The notes under the pieces: model-generated
The model's input: only the letters and a program-made list of their open reading frames with translations
Databases searched by the model: none
Told to the model about the DNA's origin: nothing
Part shown: positions 26,677-36,188 of the stretch, one piece after another
Position numbering within the stretch: the stretch's first letter is position 1
How the letters are laid out: each line of letters opens with the position of its first letter
Translations under genes and position numbers: made by a program
Assembly (NCBI RefSeq): GCF_005048205.1
Contig: NZ_SUMF01000004.1
Coordinates: 1-64,000, forward strand
From: Chitiniphilus eburneus
GTDB taxonomy: Bacteria; Pseudomonadota; Gammaproteobacteria; Burkholderiales; Chitinibacteraceae
DNA length: 64,000 nucleotides
Direction: 5' to 3'

Positions 26677-28077
26677 TCAGGCCGCCAGCCGGCGCAGTAC
26701 TTCCTCCCGGCCCAGCAAGGCCAGCACGGCGTCCACCGACGGCGTGCTGGTGGTGCCGCATACCTTGGCGCGCAACGGCATGCCCACCAGCGGCATCTTC
26801 ACGCCCTGCTGCTTCACGAAATCCTTGATGTAGGCGGACAGCGCTTCGACCGTCCAGTCCGGCAGGCGCGCGGCGCCTTCGGCGAAGAAGCCCAGTCGCG
26901 CTTCGTCGTCCGGCGTGAGGTGCTTTTCGACGATGTCGGCGGTAGGGGTCAGCGCGCGATAGAAGTATTCTGCCTGGTTGGCCATGTCCAGCAGGGTCTG
27001 GCTGCGATCCTTCAGCAGCACGCAAACGTCGGCCAGTCGTGGGCCGCCGTCGGTGCTCACGCCGCGCTCCTCCAGGAAGCCGGCGACGCGTGCCGCCAGC
27101 CGGGCTGGCTGGGCCTGCTTGATGTGCTGGGCATTCAGCCACAGCAGTTTGTCGCGGTCGAACCGGCTGGGGCTGGGAGAGACATCCGCGAGCTCGAACC
27201 ATTCGACGAACTGGTCGAGGGTGAAGAACTCGTCGTCGCCATGGCCCCAGCCCAGGCGGGCCAGATAGTTGAGCAACGCTTCGGGCAGGAAGCCCATCTT
27301 GTCGTAATCGACCACCGACACCGCGTCGCGGCGCTTGGAGAGCTTCTGGCCCTGATCGTTGTGGATCATCGGCAAGTGCGCGAACAGCGGCACCTCGGCG
27401 CCCAGCGCCTGGTACATGTGGATCTGGCGCGGCGTGTTGTTGACGTGATCGTCACCCCGGATCACATGGCTGATCTGCATATCCCAGTCGTCGACCACCA
27501 CGCAGAAGTTGTAGGTGGGGGTGCCATCCGGCCGGGCGATGATCAGGTCGTCCAGTTCATCGTTGGAAATCTCGATCCGGCCCTTTACCTGGTCGTCCCA
27601 CGCCACGGCACCGCCGATGGGGGTACGGAAGCGCACCACCGGCGTTACGCCGGCGGGCGGCGCGGGCAGCACCTTGCCCTCCTCCGGGCGCCAGCGGCGG
27701 TCGTAGCGCGGCTTTTCGCCACGCGCCTCGGCCTCGGCGCGCATCGCGTCCAGTTCCTCTTTGCTGCAATAGCAGTGGTACGCATGCCCGGACGCCAGCA
27801 TCTGGCCAACCACTTCCTTGTACCGATCCATGCGCTGCATCTGGTAGAAGGGGCCTTCGTCGTAGCCCAGGCCGACCCAGTGCATGCCATCCAGGATCGC
27901 CGCCACCGATTCCGGCGTGGAACGCTCCAGGTCGGTGTCTTCGATGCGCAGGATGAACTGCCCGCCGTGCTTGCGCGCGTGCGCCCACGAAAACAGGGCG
28001 GTACGTACGCCACCGATATGCAACAGGCCGGTGGGGCTGGGCGCGAAGCGCGTGCGAACGGGACGGGTCTGGCTCAT
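26677..28077 (-). CDS. gltX: Glutamyl-tRNA synthetase
   Basis: 466 residues; class I synthetase charging tRNA-Glu. The HIGH-type motif is [11 protein letters not shown] and the KMSKS-type motif is KLSKR (in [15 protein letters not shown]). A zinc-binding-like Cys cluster ([13 protein letters not shown]) follows the Rossmann half, and the anticodon-binding helices make up the C-terminus. The ATG at 28077 ([14 protein letters not shown]) gives the usual start; the upstream extension is not conserved. It converges on sodC. Confidence 0.97.
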   Translation of the reverse strand: MSQTRPVRTRFAPSPTGLLHIGGVRTALFSWAHARKHGGQFILRIEDTDLERSTPESVAAILDGMHWVGLGYDEGPFYQMQRMDRYKEVVGQMLASGHAYHCYCSKEELDAMRAEAEARGEKPRYDRRWRPEEGKVLPAPPAGVTPVVRFRTPIGGAVAWDDQVKGRIEISNDELDDLIIARPDGTPTYNFCVVVDDWDMQISHVIRGDDHVNNTPRQIHMYQALGAEVPLFAHLPMIHNDQGQKLSKRRDAVSVVDYDKMGFLPEALLNYLARLGWGHGDDEFFTLDQFVEWFELADVSPSPSRFDRDKLLWLNAQHIKQAQPARLAARVAGFLEERGVSTDGGPRLADVCVLLKDRSQTLLDMANQAEYFYRALTPTADIVEKHLTPDDEARLGFFAEGAARLPDWTVEALSAYIKDFVKQQGVKMPLVGMPLRAKVCGTTSTPSVDAVLALLGREEVLRRLAA

Positions 28078-28150
28078 GGTCAATCCGGGCAGAAAAAAAC
28101 GAAGCCGGTATTGTAGCGGCGGGACGCGCCGCCGGGGCGGCACAAACGAA

Positions 28151-28174
28151 ATCGCCCGGCCATGGCCGGGCGAT
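28151..28174. terminator. Palindromic hairpin after mltF
   Basis: Perfect 24-bp palindrome (atcgcccggcca and its complement) 20 bp beyond the mltF stop. T-rich sequence on the minus strand is short, so termination may be partial. Confidence 0.6.
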
Positions 28175-28193
28175 CAAGCGGAGCGACAATCGA

Positions 28194-29654
28194 TTACAGG
28201 GATGCCTGGCGGATCGGCTCGCGCGCCGGCACCACGCGGTTGTTGATCTTCAACGGCAGGTTGTCCGGGTTCTGGATCACCACATCCTCGGCCAGCATCG
28301 GCAGATCCGGCTTCGCCGGCTCTTCGAAGCGCGCCAGGATATCGTAGTAGGTGCGCAGCGTTTCGACGAAGATCACCGGCTCGCCACCGCGGGCATAGCC
28401 ATAGCGCAGCGTCGAGAAATACTTGGGATCGCGCAGCAGCGGCAGTACGGTCTTCAGGTCCGCCCAGCTATCCGGGCTCTTGTTCAGGCGACGGGCCAGG
28501 ATACGCGCATCCGACAGATGCCCGATGCCGACGTTATAGGCGGCCAGCGCCAGCCAGGTACGATCCGGCTCGGCAATGGTTTCCGGGATGGCCTTGCGCA
28601 TCATCTCCATATAGCGCGCGCCCCCCTGGATGCTCTGGTATGGGTCCAGACGGTTCACGCGCAGGCGGTTGGCCGTGTCGGTGGTCAGCATCATCATGCC
28701 GCGCACGCCGTAGGCGGAAACGGCCGCCGGGTCCCAGTGCGATTCCTGGTAGGACAGCGCGGCGATCAGGCGCCAGTCGATACCGGTTTTCTGCTCGGCC
28801 TCGCGGAACCAGTCGCGATAGCGCGGCAGCGTGGTTTCACGCTTGCCGAGGAAGGCCAGTGCATCGACAGGGTCTACGCGGTCCAGATGGCCGTAGTAAC
28901 GGTCGATCAGGCGCTTGATGCTGCCATCCTGCGCCAGTTGATTGAAATAGCCGCTCAATTGGCCGAGCAGCACGGTGTCTTCCTTGGGCATGGCCCAGGC
29001 CAGCGCCTGTTCGCTCTCGAACGGGCTGGATACCGTGACGTTGGGGAAGTAGTTCTGCGCAACGTCGGCCAGGTTGGAGTCGAGCACGGCGAAGTCGTAT
29101 TCGCCAGCGGCCACGCCTTCGATCAGCCCTTCGGCATCCTCGCCTTCCACCATGCGCCAGGTGAATGCGGGGTGCTCCATCCTGTAGCGGTTCATTGCCA
29201 TCAGGTATTGCGGTAACGTCTTTACCGTGCCGCTGCCTGCCTGGAGCAAATCCAGTGCCTTGGCGGCGCTGATGCGGGAGGAATGGACCAGTACCGGCTG
29301 TACTTGCTGGTAGGCCGGGCCGAAGGCCAGCGACGGATGTTCGTCGTCGCGATGGATGCCCACGGCAAGGTGCGCCTCGTGCCGTTCCAGGCGTTCGAGG
29401 AGGCGGTGATAGTTGCTTTCGACGATGAACCGGACCTTCAGCCCGTTGGCGTCGGCAAAGCGTTTGACAAGATCGTACTCAAGCCCGGCGTATTTGCCGT
29501 CGGCATCCACATAGAGCGTCGTGGGGCTGTTTTGCACCAGCACCACCAGTTCCTTGGACTCGTTCCAGGGCTGGATACGATTGGTTTGCTGATTCGGCAT
29601 GTCGGAGCATCCGACCAGCGCAGTGGCGAACAAGGCCATCAACCAGTGTTTCAT
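28194..29654 (-). CDS. mltF: Membrane-bound lytic murein transglycosylase F
   Basis: 486-residue lipoprotein. The lipobox is ALVGC (Cys16). An N-terminal solute-binding-like domain (about 35-265, LVVLVQNSPTTLYVDADGKYAGLEYDLVKRFA) is joined to a C-terminal SLT domain (about 285-430) with the catalytic glutamate in AALSYQESHWDP and the AYNVGIGHLSDAR block. It cleaves peptidoglycan to 1,6-anhydro-muropeptides at the outer membrane. Domain order and length match E. coli MltF (518). It is transcribed away from the tRNA-Ser gene. Confidence 0.94.
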   Translation of the reverse strand: MKHWLMALFATALVGCSDMPNQQTNRIQPWNESKELVVLVQNSPTTLYVDADGKYAGLEYDLVKRFADANGLKVRFIVESNYHRLLERLERHEAHLAVGIHRDDEHPSLAFGPAYQQVQPVLVHSSRISAAKALDLLQAGSGTVKTLPQYLMAMNRYRMEHPAFTWRMVEGEDAEGLIEGVAAGEYDFAVLDSNLADVAQNYFPNVTVSSPFESEQALAWAMPKEDTVLLGQLSGYFNQLAQDGSIKRLIDRYYGHLDRVDPVDALAFLGKRETTLPRYRDWFREAEQKTGIDWRLIAALSYQESHWDPAAVSAYGVRGMMMLTTDTANRLRVNRLDPYQSIQGGARYMEMMRKAIPETIAEPDRTWLALAAYNVGIGHLSDARILARRLNKSPDSWADLKTVLPLLRDPKYFSTLRYGYARGGEPVIFVETLRTYYDILARFEEPAKPDLPMLAEDVVIQNPDNLPLKINNRVVPAREPIRQASL

Positions 29655-29759
29655 GCGACTCCATCAATGAAGTCCCTAACGAAATGTAGTTGTAGGGGAC
29701 CTCGGGTTAGGACGGGCGCATTTTGCACATCTTTGCCGTTCATCTCAAACGTAAAGACT

Positions 29760-29788
29760 TTGCATTTGCTAATAAACCCGGCTAGAAT
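29760..29788 (+). promoter_or_regulatory. Promoter of tRNA-Ser
   Basis: TTGCAT (29760-29765) and TAGAAT (29783-29788) are exactly 17 bp apart, and the expected start falls a few bases before the mature tRNA at 29803. Confidence 0.75.
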
Positions 29789-29802
29789 CCGGCCTTCCTC
29801 GC

Positions 29803-29892
29803 GGAAAGGTGGCAGAGTGGTCGAATGCGCCAGACTCGAAATCTGGTTTAGGCTCCGGTCTAACGTGGGTTCGAATCCCACCCTTTCCGCCA
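29803..29892 (+). tRNA. tRNA-Ser (anticodon CGA)
   Basis: A 90-nt class II tRNA with encoded CCA. The acceptor stem is GGAAAGG/CCTTTCC, the anticodon loop reads ctCGAaa within a GAAATCTGG arm, a long variable arm follows, and the T loop is GTTCGAATC. It decodes UCG. No integrated element is attached to its 3' end. Confidence 0.97.
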
Positions 29893-29902
29893 CTTCATGA
29901 AG

Positions 29903-29935
29903 AAAACGGCGTCGTGATCCACGACGCCGTTTTTT
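29903..29935 (+). terminator. Terminator of tRNA-Ser
   Basis: 13-bp stem (aaaacggcgtcgt with its complement) and a 5-nt loop, ending in six T, 10 bp after the tRNA. Confidence 0.92.
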
Positions 29936-30063
29936 CGTTTCCGCCAGCCGATTCCACCGACATTTACAGTTTGCTTCTGAATGTAACCGGCGCAGCCTGC
30001 CGCACGCTTACTGTCCAGCATTACGCAAAAACTGACGGCACCATTTCCCGAAGCTCATCAAAA

Positions 30064-30090
30064 TAAAAAGCCGCCCGGCAAGCGGGCGGC
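30064..30090 (-). terminator. Terminator of the pilT-pilU-fimV unit
   Basis: On the minus strand an 8-bp stem (gccgcccg / cgggcggc) with a 5-nt loop is followed by CTTTTTATTT, immediately after the fimV stop. Confidence 0.85.
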
Positions 30091-30092
30091 GT

Positions 30093-32288
30093 TCAACGGT
30101 GCTTGATGGGAAACAATCGATCCAGCCATTTCAGAGCGGTCTGCCGTTGCTCCAGCGTGCCGTTGTAGAGCGTTTCCTCCAGCAGGCGGAATACCGTGCC
30201 GGTATCGCCCTTGGCCAGCAGCTCGGATACAGGCCGCAGGACCGGATCGTCGGTGAGGAACTCGGTCGGGTTTACTTCCGTCGTGGCAGGCTTCTCGCTC
30301 GGCGCCACTTCGGCGATCAGGAAATCCGCCGGTTTGAACAGCGGCTCGCCTTCGGCGGGTGGTGGCTCCTGTGCCGGCGTGGCCTCCAGTTCGAACGGCT
30401 CGCTGTCGAGCGCCGGCAACTCCAGCGTTTCGATGATGTTGGAAGGCGGCTCCGGCTCCACTGCCGGGGGCAGGATGAATTCCAGCGACGGCATCTCCAC
30501 GGACATCATCGGTTCGTCGTCACGCGGCCCCAGCGCATCGCGCAGCGGTGTGGCCGCAGGCATCGAAACGGGGGGCTTTTCGGGTTGAACCGGTGGCGGC
30601 GGCACAGGCCGCGCGGTTGCCTGTAGCAAGCCTTCCTCATCATCCAGCGGCTCGTAGAGCGGATTGCCCGGGTCGAGGTCGCGCCCCAGGGCCTGCACCT
30701 GCTGCCATAGCGCATCGCTGGCGAATTGCAGCCGGAACGCCACGGCCCGCTCCTGATAGGGCTGCTTCATGTCGTTGTGACGCAGCACTTCGAACAGCTT
30801 CATCCAGAGCGCAAGTGCCGTGGGATGTTGCTCGATCTCATGCGACAACAGGTTCACGGCCTGTTGCACGAGACCGTGATCGATCAGCAACTGCGCTTCC
30901 TCGGACACATTGCCCGGCAGCACCACGTCCACTTCGTCGTTATGCCACTCGTTGGCCATCTGCGCGATGTTATGCGCCAGATCGCGAACGCTGGCCCCCG
31001 CGCCCCCAGTCACCGCGCCGGCAACCGGTACCGGGCCCTCACCGAATCCAGTGACCAGCTTGCCGGTCGCGCCAAAACGCGGCTCCAGCGTGGTAGCCAT
31101 CGAGAACGGCTCGTACTCCTCGGCCAGCCGCCGCTCACGCCAGCGCCACAGCAGATAGCCGCCCGGTAACAACAGCAGTGCGAGCAGGCCGCCCCACATC
31201 CAGTAGCCGCCCTCCGACGAAACGACCGGTTTTTCGGTTCTGCCGGTCTGCGGCTCGGCGCCTGACTTCAGGCCAGCCCTTGATTTGATCTGTGCCAGTT
31301 GCTTTTCCAGTTGGGCGATCTGGTATTTCAACTGCATCAACTGCGCAGTCTGGTCGTCCGACTCCAGCAGCAACAGGTTTTCCCGCAGGCGTAGTGTTTC
31401 CTCGGGCGTCATCGGCGCACGGTATTCCAGGTCCAGCGTCGGGGCGGAAAGCTGCAAGCGATAGGTGCCGTCCGCCTCAGTGGGACGCGGCGTGTCCGGT
31501 GCCACGCTGCCGACGGCGGGGGGCAGCGGCTCGATGGTCAGGGCAGGCTTCGTGGCAGGGCGGACCGGCTCACGCGGCAGCACCTGGCTCACGACGTCTT
31601 CCGGTTCCTGCGGGCGGATACGCGGCGCCGGCAGGTAGATGGCGAGGTCGCGCTCGAGCGGCGTGCGCGAACTCTGCGGCAGACCATCGTTCATGGCGTG
31701 GATCTGATCGATCAGCCAGGCCCGCTCCTGCGCGTCGCTGGGGAAGTAACGACGGGCGATGCGCTCGACCGAGTCGCCCGATTCGGTACGCCAGATCCCC
31801 CCCAATGCCGGTACGGCGCGGCGCGATTCGTCGCTGGCGCGCCGCGTCGCGGCGGAACGGCGTGGCGAGACGACCGGTGCCGCGGTGTACTCACGGGGAT
31901 CGAGCAGCAGGGAGTAGTCACGCTGGAATTCGCCGGTGCTGCTGGTCGGACACGCCACCCGCACCGAAACACCGATCACCGGCTCCTGGACGGCATCGAT
32001 GCTGAAAATACGCAGCGTGCCGCCATCGGGCGTGCCGTCGAACGCCAGCCGGGCGCGCGTCAAGTGGGCGGCGCCTTCGTCGGTGCCGGGCAACAGGCGG
32101 AAACAGCGGATGGACAGCATCTCGTCGCCGTTCGCGACGACGGGAATGCTGGCCTGAAGACGTTCACCCAGCGCCGACTGCACGTCGATGTCGCCCAGGG
32201 AGGCGGCAAACGTGGAAGGAAAAGCCAGCGCGCCGCCTAGTGCGGCCAGCGAAAGACAAAGGCGGGACGGACTAAAAGGTAAATTCAT
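30093..32288 (-). CDS. fimV: FimV-like polar/pilus assembly protein
   Basis: About 731 residues. An N-terminal signal peptide (to about residue 28) is followed by the FimV N-terminal domain (ASLGDIDVQSALGERLQASIPV), a LysM-like peptidoglycan-binding segment (GDSVERIARRYFPSDAQERAWLIDQIHAMND), a coiled coil (about 295-340, QTAQLMQLKYQIAQLEKQLAQIKSR), one transmembrane helix (about 362-380) and an acidic, Pro-rich cytoplasmic region with a C-terminal conserved helix pair (VSELLAKGDTGTVFRLLEETL). FimV/TspA proteins organise type IV pilus secretin assembly and polar signalling. The ATG at 32288 has AGGCG upstream. It follows pilU by 29 bp, consistent with a pilus role. Confidence 0.85.
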   Translation of the reverse strand: MNLPFSPSRLCLSLAALGGALAFPSTFAASLGDIDVQSALGERLQASIPVVANGDEMLSIRCFRLLPGTDEGAAHLTRARLAFDGTPDGGTLRIFSIDAVQEPVIGVSVRVACPTSSTGEFQRDYSLLLDPREYTAAPVVSPRRSAATRRASDESRRAVPALGGIWRTESGDSVERIARRYFPSDAQERAWLIDQIHAMNDGLPQSSRTPLERDLAIYLPAPRIRPQEPEDVVSQVLPREPVRPATKPALTIEPLPPAVGSVAPDTPRPTEADGTYRLQLSAPTLDLEYRAPMTPEETLRLRENLLLLESDDQTAQLMQLKYQIAQLEKQLAQIKSRAGLKSGAEPQTGRTEKPVVSSEGGYWMWGGLLALLLLPGGYLLWRWRERRLAEEYEPFSMATTLEPRFGATGKLVTGFGEGPVPVAGAVTGGAGASVRDLAHNIAQMANEWHNDEVDVVLPGNVSEEAQLLIDHGLVQQAVNLLSHEIEQHPTALALWMKLFEVLRHNDMKQPYQERAVAFRLQFASDALWQQVQALGRDLDPGNPLYEPLDDEEGLLQATARPVPPPPVQPEKPPVSMPAATPLRDALGPRDDEPMMSVEMPSLEFILPPAVEPEPPSNIIETLELPALDSEPFELEATPAQEPPPAEGEPLFKPADFLIAEVAPSEKPATTEVNPTEFLTDDPVLRPVSELLAKGDTGTVFRLLEETLYNGTLEQRQTALKWLDRLFPIKHR

Positions 32289-32317
32289 TGAGTCGCCTGA
32301 CGTCGAACGCAATGCGC

Positions 32318-33454
32318 TCAGACGATATCCAGGTGGTCGATACCCGACAACACGTCCTTTTGCTTGGCTTCGGAACCCTGCAGCTTGATCTGAAGGCGTA
32401 GATCGTTCACGGAATCGGCATTGCGCAACGCATCTTCATAGCTGACCTTGCCTGCTTCGTACAGGTCAAACAGGCTCTGGTCGAAGGTCTGCATGCCCAG
32501 TTCGCGAGATTTCTTCATGATTTCCTTGATCTCGTGCACTTCGCCCTTGAACACCAGCTCCGAAATCAACGGCGAGTTGAGCATCACCTCCACCGCAGCC
32601 ACCCGGCCCTTGCCGGAACGGTGCGGCAACAGGCGCTGCGAGACGAAGGCTTTCAGGTTGAGCGACAGATCCATCAGCAACTGCGCGCGCCGCTCTTCGG
32701 GGAAGAAGTTGATGATCCGGTCCAGTGCCTGGTTCGACGAGTTGGCATGCAGCGTGGCCATGCACAGGTGACCGGTCTCGGCAAAGGCAATGGCGTAGTC
32801 CATGGTGTCGCGGTCGCGGATTTCGCCGATCAGGATCACGTCCGGCGCCTGGCGCAGGGTGTTCTTCAGCGCAGCGCCCCAGGAGTCGGTATCGACCCCC
32901 ACTTCCCGTTGCGTGACGATGCAGTTCTTGTGCTCGTGGACGTATTCGATCGGGTCTTCGATGGTGATGATGTGGTCGTACGAGCTTTCGTTGCGATGGC
33001 CGATCATCGCGGCCAGCGACGTGGATTTGCCGCTGCCGGTGCCACCGACGAAGATCACCAGCCCACGCTTGGTCATGGCGATATCCTGCAATACCGGCGG
33101 CAGGCCCAGCTCGCTCAGGCGCGGGATTTCGGAGTTGATCGTCCGTAGCACCATGCCCACGCGGCTTTGCTGCATGAAGGCATTCACGCGAAAACGCCCG
33201 AGCGTGCCGGGGCTGATCGCGAAATTGCATTCCTTGGTGGCTTCGAATTCCTCTGCCTGCCGGTCATTCATGATCGACCGGGCCAGCTCCTTGGTGTGCT
33301 GCGCGGTCAGAACCTGGGCCGACACCGGCGTCACCTTGCCGTCGATCTTCATCGCGGGCGGAAAATCCGCGGTAATAAACAGATCGGAGGCGCCTTTGGC
33401 GCGCATATGCCGCAGGAGATCCTGCATGAATTTCGCTGCTTGTTCCTTTTCCAT
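32318..33454 (-). CDS. pilU: Twitching motility ATPase PilU
   Basis: 378-residue hexameric ATPase that assists pilus retraction. Walker A is GGTGSGKST, with IITIEDPIEYVH (Asp box), GEIRDRDTMDYAI (Walker B) and a His box (GHLCMATLHANS). The N-terminus (MRAKGASDLFITADFPPAM) and the longer C-terminal tail distinguish PilU from PilT. It lies 54 bp downstream of pilT. Confidence 0.94.
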   Translation of the reverse strand: MEKEQAAKFMQDLLRHMRAKGASDLFITADFPPAMKIDGKVTPVSAQVLTAQHTKELARSIMNDRQAEEFEATKECNFAISPGTLGRFRVNAFMQQSRVGMVLRTINSEIPRLSELGLPPVLQDIAMTKRGLVIFVGGTGSGKSTSLAAMIGHRNESSYDHIITIEDPIEYVHEHKNCIVTQREVGVDTDSWGAALKNTLRQAPDVILIGEIRDRDTMDYAIAFAETGHLCMATLHANSSNQALDRIINFFPEERRAQLLMDLSLNLKAFVSQRLLPHRSGKGRVAAVEVMLNSPLISELVFKGEVHEIKEIMKKSRELGMQTFDQSLFDLYEAGKVSYEDALRNADSVNDLRLQIKLQGSEAKQKDVLSGIDHLDIV

Positions 33455-33508
33455 CGCCGTACCCGTGGTTGTTATCGTCGTTATACCCCGTCCCGCGGGT
33501 TCTTTGGG

Positions 33509-34552
33509 TTATCCCTTGAAGTTATCAGGGATGGCCGCCTTGGTGCGTGCCTCGGCGATCGAGACAACATTGCGTTGCACCAGGTTCTGCAAGCTCTGAT
33601 CCAGCGTCTGCATCCCGTATTGCTGGCCGGTCTGGATCGATGAATACATCTGCGCGATCTTGTTCTCGCGGATCAGGTTACGGATAGCCGGAATGCCGAT
33701 CATGATCTCGTGCGCCGCCACGCGGCCCTGCCCGTCCTTGGTCTTGAGCAGCGTTTGCGAGATCACCGCGCGCAGCGATTCAGACAGCATCGCACGCACC
33801 ATCTCCTTTTCCGCTGCCGGGAACACGTCGACCACACGGTCGATGGTCTTGGCGGCCGAGCTGGTGTGCAGCGTACCAAACACAAGGTGGCCCGTTTCCG
33901 CGGCGGTCAACGCCAGGCGGATGGTCTCCAGGTCGCGCATTTCGCCCACCAGGATCACGTCCGGGTCTTCCCGCAGCGCGGAACGCAGCGCGTTGGAGAA
34001 GCTCAAGGTATGCGGGCCGACTTCACGCTGGTTGATCAGGCATTTCTTGGACTGGTGCACGAATTCGATCGGGTCCTCGACGGTGAGGATGTGTCCGTAC
34101 TCGTTTTCGTTGATGTAGTTGACCATCGCGGCCAGCGTGGTGGATTTGCCCGAGCCGGTCGGCCCGGTCACCAGCACCAGTCCGCGCGGGTTTTCGGAGA
34201 TTTCCTGGAACACCTTGGGGGCGTTCAGTTCCTCGAGCGTCAGTACCTTGGAGGGAATGGTCCGGAACACGGCGCCCGCGCCGCGTTGCTGCACGAAGGC
34301 ATTGACCCGGAAACGCGCCAGGTTGGGGATCTCGAACGAGAAGTCCGCCTCCAGCGTATCCTCGTAAACCTTGCGTTGCCCGTCGTTCATGATGTCGTAC
34401 ACCATGTCGTGCACATCCTTGTGCTCGAGCGCGGGCAGGTTGATCCGCCGCACGTCCCCGTGAACGCGGATCATGGGCGGCAGGCCGGAGGAAAGGTGCA
34501 GGTCGGATGCCTTGTTCTTGACGGCAAAGGCCAAGAGTTCGGAAATTTCCAT
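33509..34552 (-). CDS. pilT: Type IV pilus retraction ATPase PilT
   Basis: 347 residues; powers pilus depolymerisation and twitching motility at the inner-membrane machine. ASDLHLSSGLPPMIRVHG at the N-terminus, Walker A GPTGSGKST, Asp box TVEDPIEFVHQ, Walker B GEMRDLETIRLALTAAETGH, and the AIRNLIRE helix that PilT needs for retraction are all present. First gene of the pilT-pilU-fimV unit, divergent from yggS over 92 bp. AAGGA lies 11 nt before the ATG, rather far. Confidence 0.96.
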   Translation of the reverse strand: MEISELLAFAVKNKASDLHLSSGLPPMIRVHGDVRRINLPALEHKDVHDMVYDIMNDGQRKVYEDTLEADFSFEIPNLARFRVNAFVQQRGAGAVFRTIPSKVLTLEELNAPKVFQEISENPRGLVLVTGPTGSGKSTTLAAMVNYINENEYGHILTVEDPIEFVHQSKKCLINQREVGPHTLSFSNALRSALREDPDVILVGEMRDLETIRLALTAAETGHLVFGTLHTSSAAKTIDRVVDVFPAAEKEMVRAMLSESLRAVISQTLLKTKDGQGRVAAHEIMIGIPAIRNLIRENKIAQMYSSIQTGQQYGMQTLDQSLQNLVQRNVVSIAEARTKAAIPDNFKG

Positions 34553-34644
34553 TTATAATTTTGTCCTTCGGCGTAGCGCCGGCGGGCGCCCCGAAGGGGC
34601 CGCAAGCGGCGTGAAATCTGGGCTGGCGCGAACTGCGAAGCATT

Positions 34645-35364
34645 ATGGCAACGATTTTTACAGCGTGGCAAGGCGTGCTGACGCGCATGGCGAAAGCCGC
34701 ACAAGCCGCCGGGCGTTCCCCGGAAAGCGTGCACCTGCTGGCGGTCGGCAAGACCTTTCCGGCGGAATCGATCCGCGAACTGCATGGTTGCGGCCAGCGC
34801 GCGTTCGGCGAGAACTACGTGCAGGAGCTGACAACCAAGGCGCGGGAACTGGCTGATCTGCCCGGGTTGGCGTGGCATTTCATCGGCCCGTTGCAAAGCA
34901 ACAAGACCCGCCACGTGGCGGAAATTGCAGCCTGGGTCCATACCGTCGACCGCTTGAAGATCGCCGAACGCCTGGCGGCGCAGCGACCCGAATCGCTGCC
35001 GCCATTGAACGTCTGCATCCAGGTGAATGTCTCGGGAGAGGCGAGCAAGTCGGGGGTGGAGCCCAAAGCCGCGTCGGCGCTGGCGCACGCGATGGCGGCG
35101 CTGCCGCGGTTGCGGCTGCGCGGCCTGATGTGCATCCCCGAGCCGACAGGCGACGACGAACGGCTGCGTGCGCAATTCGCAACACTCGCAGCGCTGAAGC
35201 AACAACTGGAGCGCGAAGGACTCGTGCTCGATACCCTGTCGATGGGCATGTCCGCCGATCTGGATCTCGCGATCCGGGAAGGCGCCACCATCGTGCGGGT
35301 GGGCACTGCGCTGTTTGGCGCCAGAACCTACAACTCGAACCAGGACCAAGGAATTCCAGGATGA
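34645..35364 (+). CDS. yggS: PLP homeostasis protein, YggS/PLPBP family
   Basis: 239 residues, a single-domain alanine-racemase-like TIM barrel that binds PLP but has no known catalysis; it buffers pyridoxal phosphate. The PLP lysine is Lys36 in LLAVGKTFPAESIREL; FGENYVQE, WHFIGPLQSNKTRHVA and SMGMSADLDLAIREGATIVRVGTALFG are diagnostic. Its stop overlaps the start of proC, the common yggS-proC-yggT order. Confidence 0.95.
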   Translation: MATIFTAWQGVLTRMAKAAQAAGRSPESVHLLAVGKTFPAESIRELHGCGQRAFGENYVQELTTKARELADLPGLAWHFIGPLQSNKTRHVAEIAAWVHTVDRLKIAERLAAQRPESLPPLNVCIQVNVSGEASKSGVEPKAASALAHAMAALPRLRLRGLMCIPEPTGDDERLRAQFATLAALKQQLEREGLVLDTLSMGMSADLDLAIREGATIVRVGTALFGARTYNSNQDQGIPG

Positions 35365-36179
35365 GCAAGATCACCTTCATCGGCGGCGGCAACATGGCCA
35401 GCGCCATCATCGGCGGCCTGATCAGTCGCGGCGCCGCGGCGAGCGACCTCCATGTCATCGACCCCGAAGCCGCCCGGCTCGCCGAGCTGGCCACGCGCTA
35501 CGGCGTCACCGGCGGTTCGCCGGACGATGCCCTGCCCACCAGCGATGTCGTGGTCCTGGCGGTCAAGCCGCAACAACTGAAGGCGGTATCGCAGCACCTG
35601 GCCCCATCGCTGGGCGGCGCGCTGGTGATCTCCATCGCCGCCGGCATCCGCGCCGACAGCCTGTCGCGCTGGCTGGGCGGCCATACCCGCGTGGTCCGGG
35701 TGATGCCCAACACGCCGGCGCTGGTCCAGGCCGGGCTGTCCGGCGCCTACGCCGGCGCCGACGTGGATACGTCGGATCGGGCGCTCGCCGATCGCGTACT
35801 CGGCGCCATTGGCGAAGTGGTGTGGGTGGAAAGCGAGGCCGAGATCGACGGCATCACCGCGATTTCCGGCAGCGGCCCGGCCTATGTGTTCTATTTCATG
35901 GAAGCGCTGCAAGCGGCGGCCCGTGCGCAGGGTTTCAACATCGACACCGCGCGCAAGCTGGCTTACCAGACGTTCTACGGCGCGGTGAAACTGGCGCTGG
36001 AAAGCGAGGACGACGCCGGCACGCTGCGCGCCAAGGTCACCAGCAAGGGTGGCACCACCGAGCGCGCCATCAATGCGTTCGAGACCAGCCAGCTCCGCGC
36101 CACCATCATTGCCGCCGCCGCCGCCGCCGCCGCCCGTTCCCGCGAATTGGGCGAGGAACTGGGCCGCGACGCCGATTGA
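35361..36179 (+). CDS. proC: Pyrroline-5-carboxylate reductase
   Basis: 272 residues; reduces pyrroline-5-carboxylate to proline with NAD(P)H. Rossmann start ITFIGGGNMASAIIGGL, VMPNTPALVQAG, ISGSGPAYVFYFMEAL and the C-terminal signature LRAKVTSKGGTTERAINAFE are intact. The ATG overlaps the yggS stop (ATGA). A run of nine alanines (near residue 255, coded by gccgcc repeats) is a low-complexity spot in the C-terminal helix. Confidence 0.96.
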   Translation: MSKITFIGGGNMASAIIGGLISRGAAASDLHVIDPEAARLAELATRYGVTGGSPDDALPTSDVVVLAVKPQQLKAVSQHLAPSLGGALVISIAAGIRADSLSRWLGGHTRVVRVMPNTPALVQAGLSGAYAGADVDTSDRALADRVLGAIGEVVWVESEAEIDGITAISGSGPAYVFYFMEALQAAARAQGFNIDTARKLAYQTFYGAVKLALESEDDAGTLRAKVTSKGGTTERAINAFETSQLRATIIAAAAAAAARSRELGEELGRDAD

Positions 36180-36188
36180 GGAGCCGCC

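Noticed and set aside
29803-30092. Integrated element at the 3' end of tRNA-Ser
   Set aside because: No integrase, no repeat of the tRNA 3' end and no foreign genes follow; a terminator and the pilus genes do.
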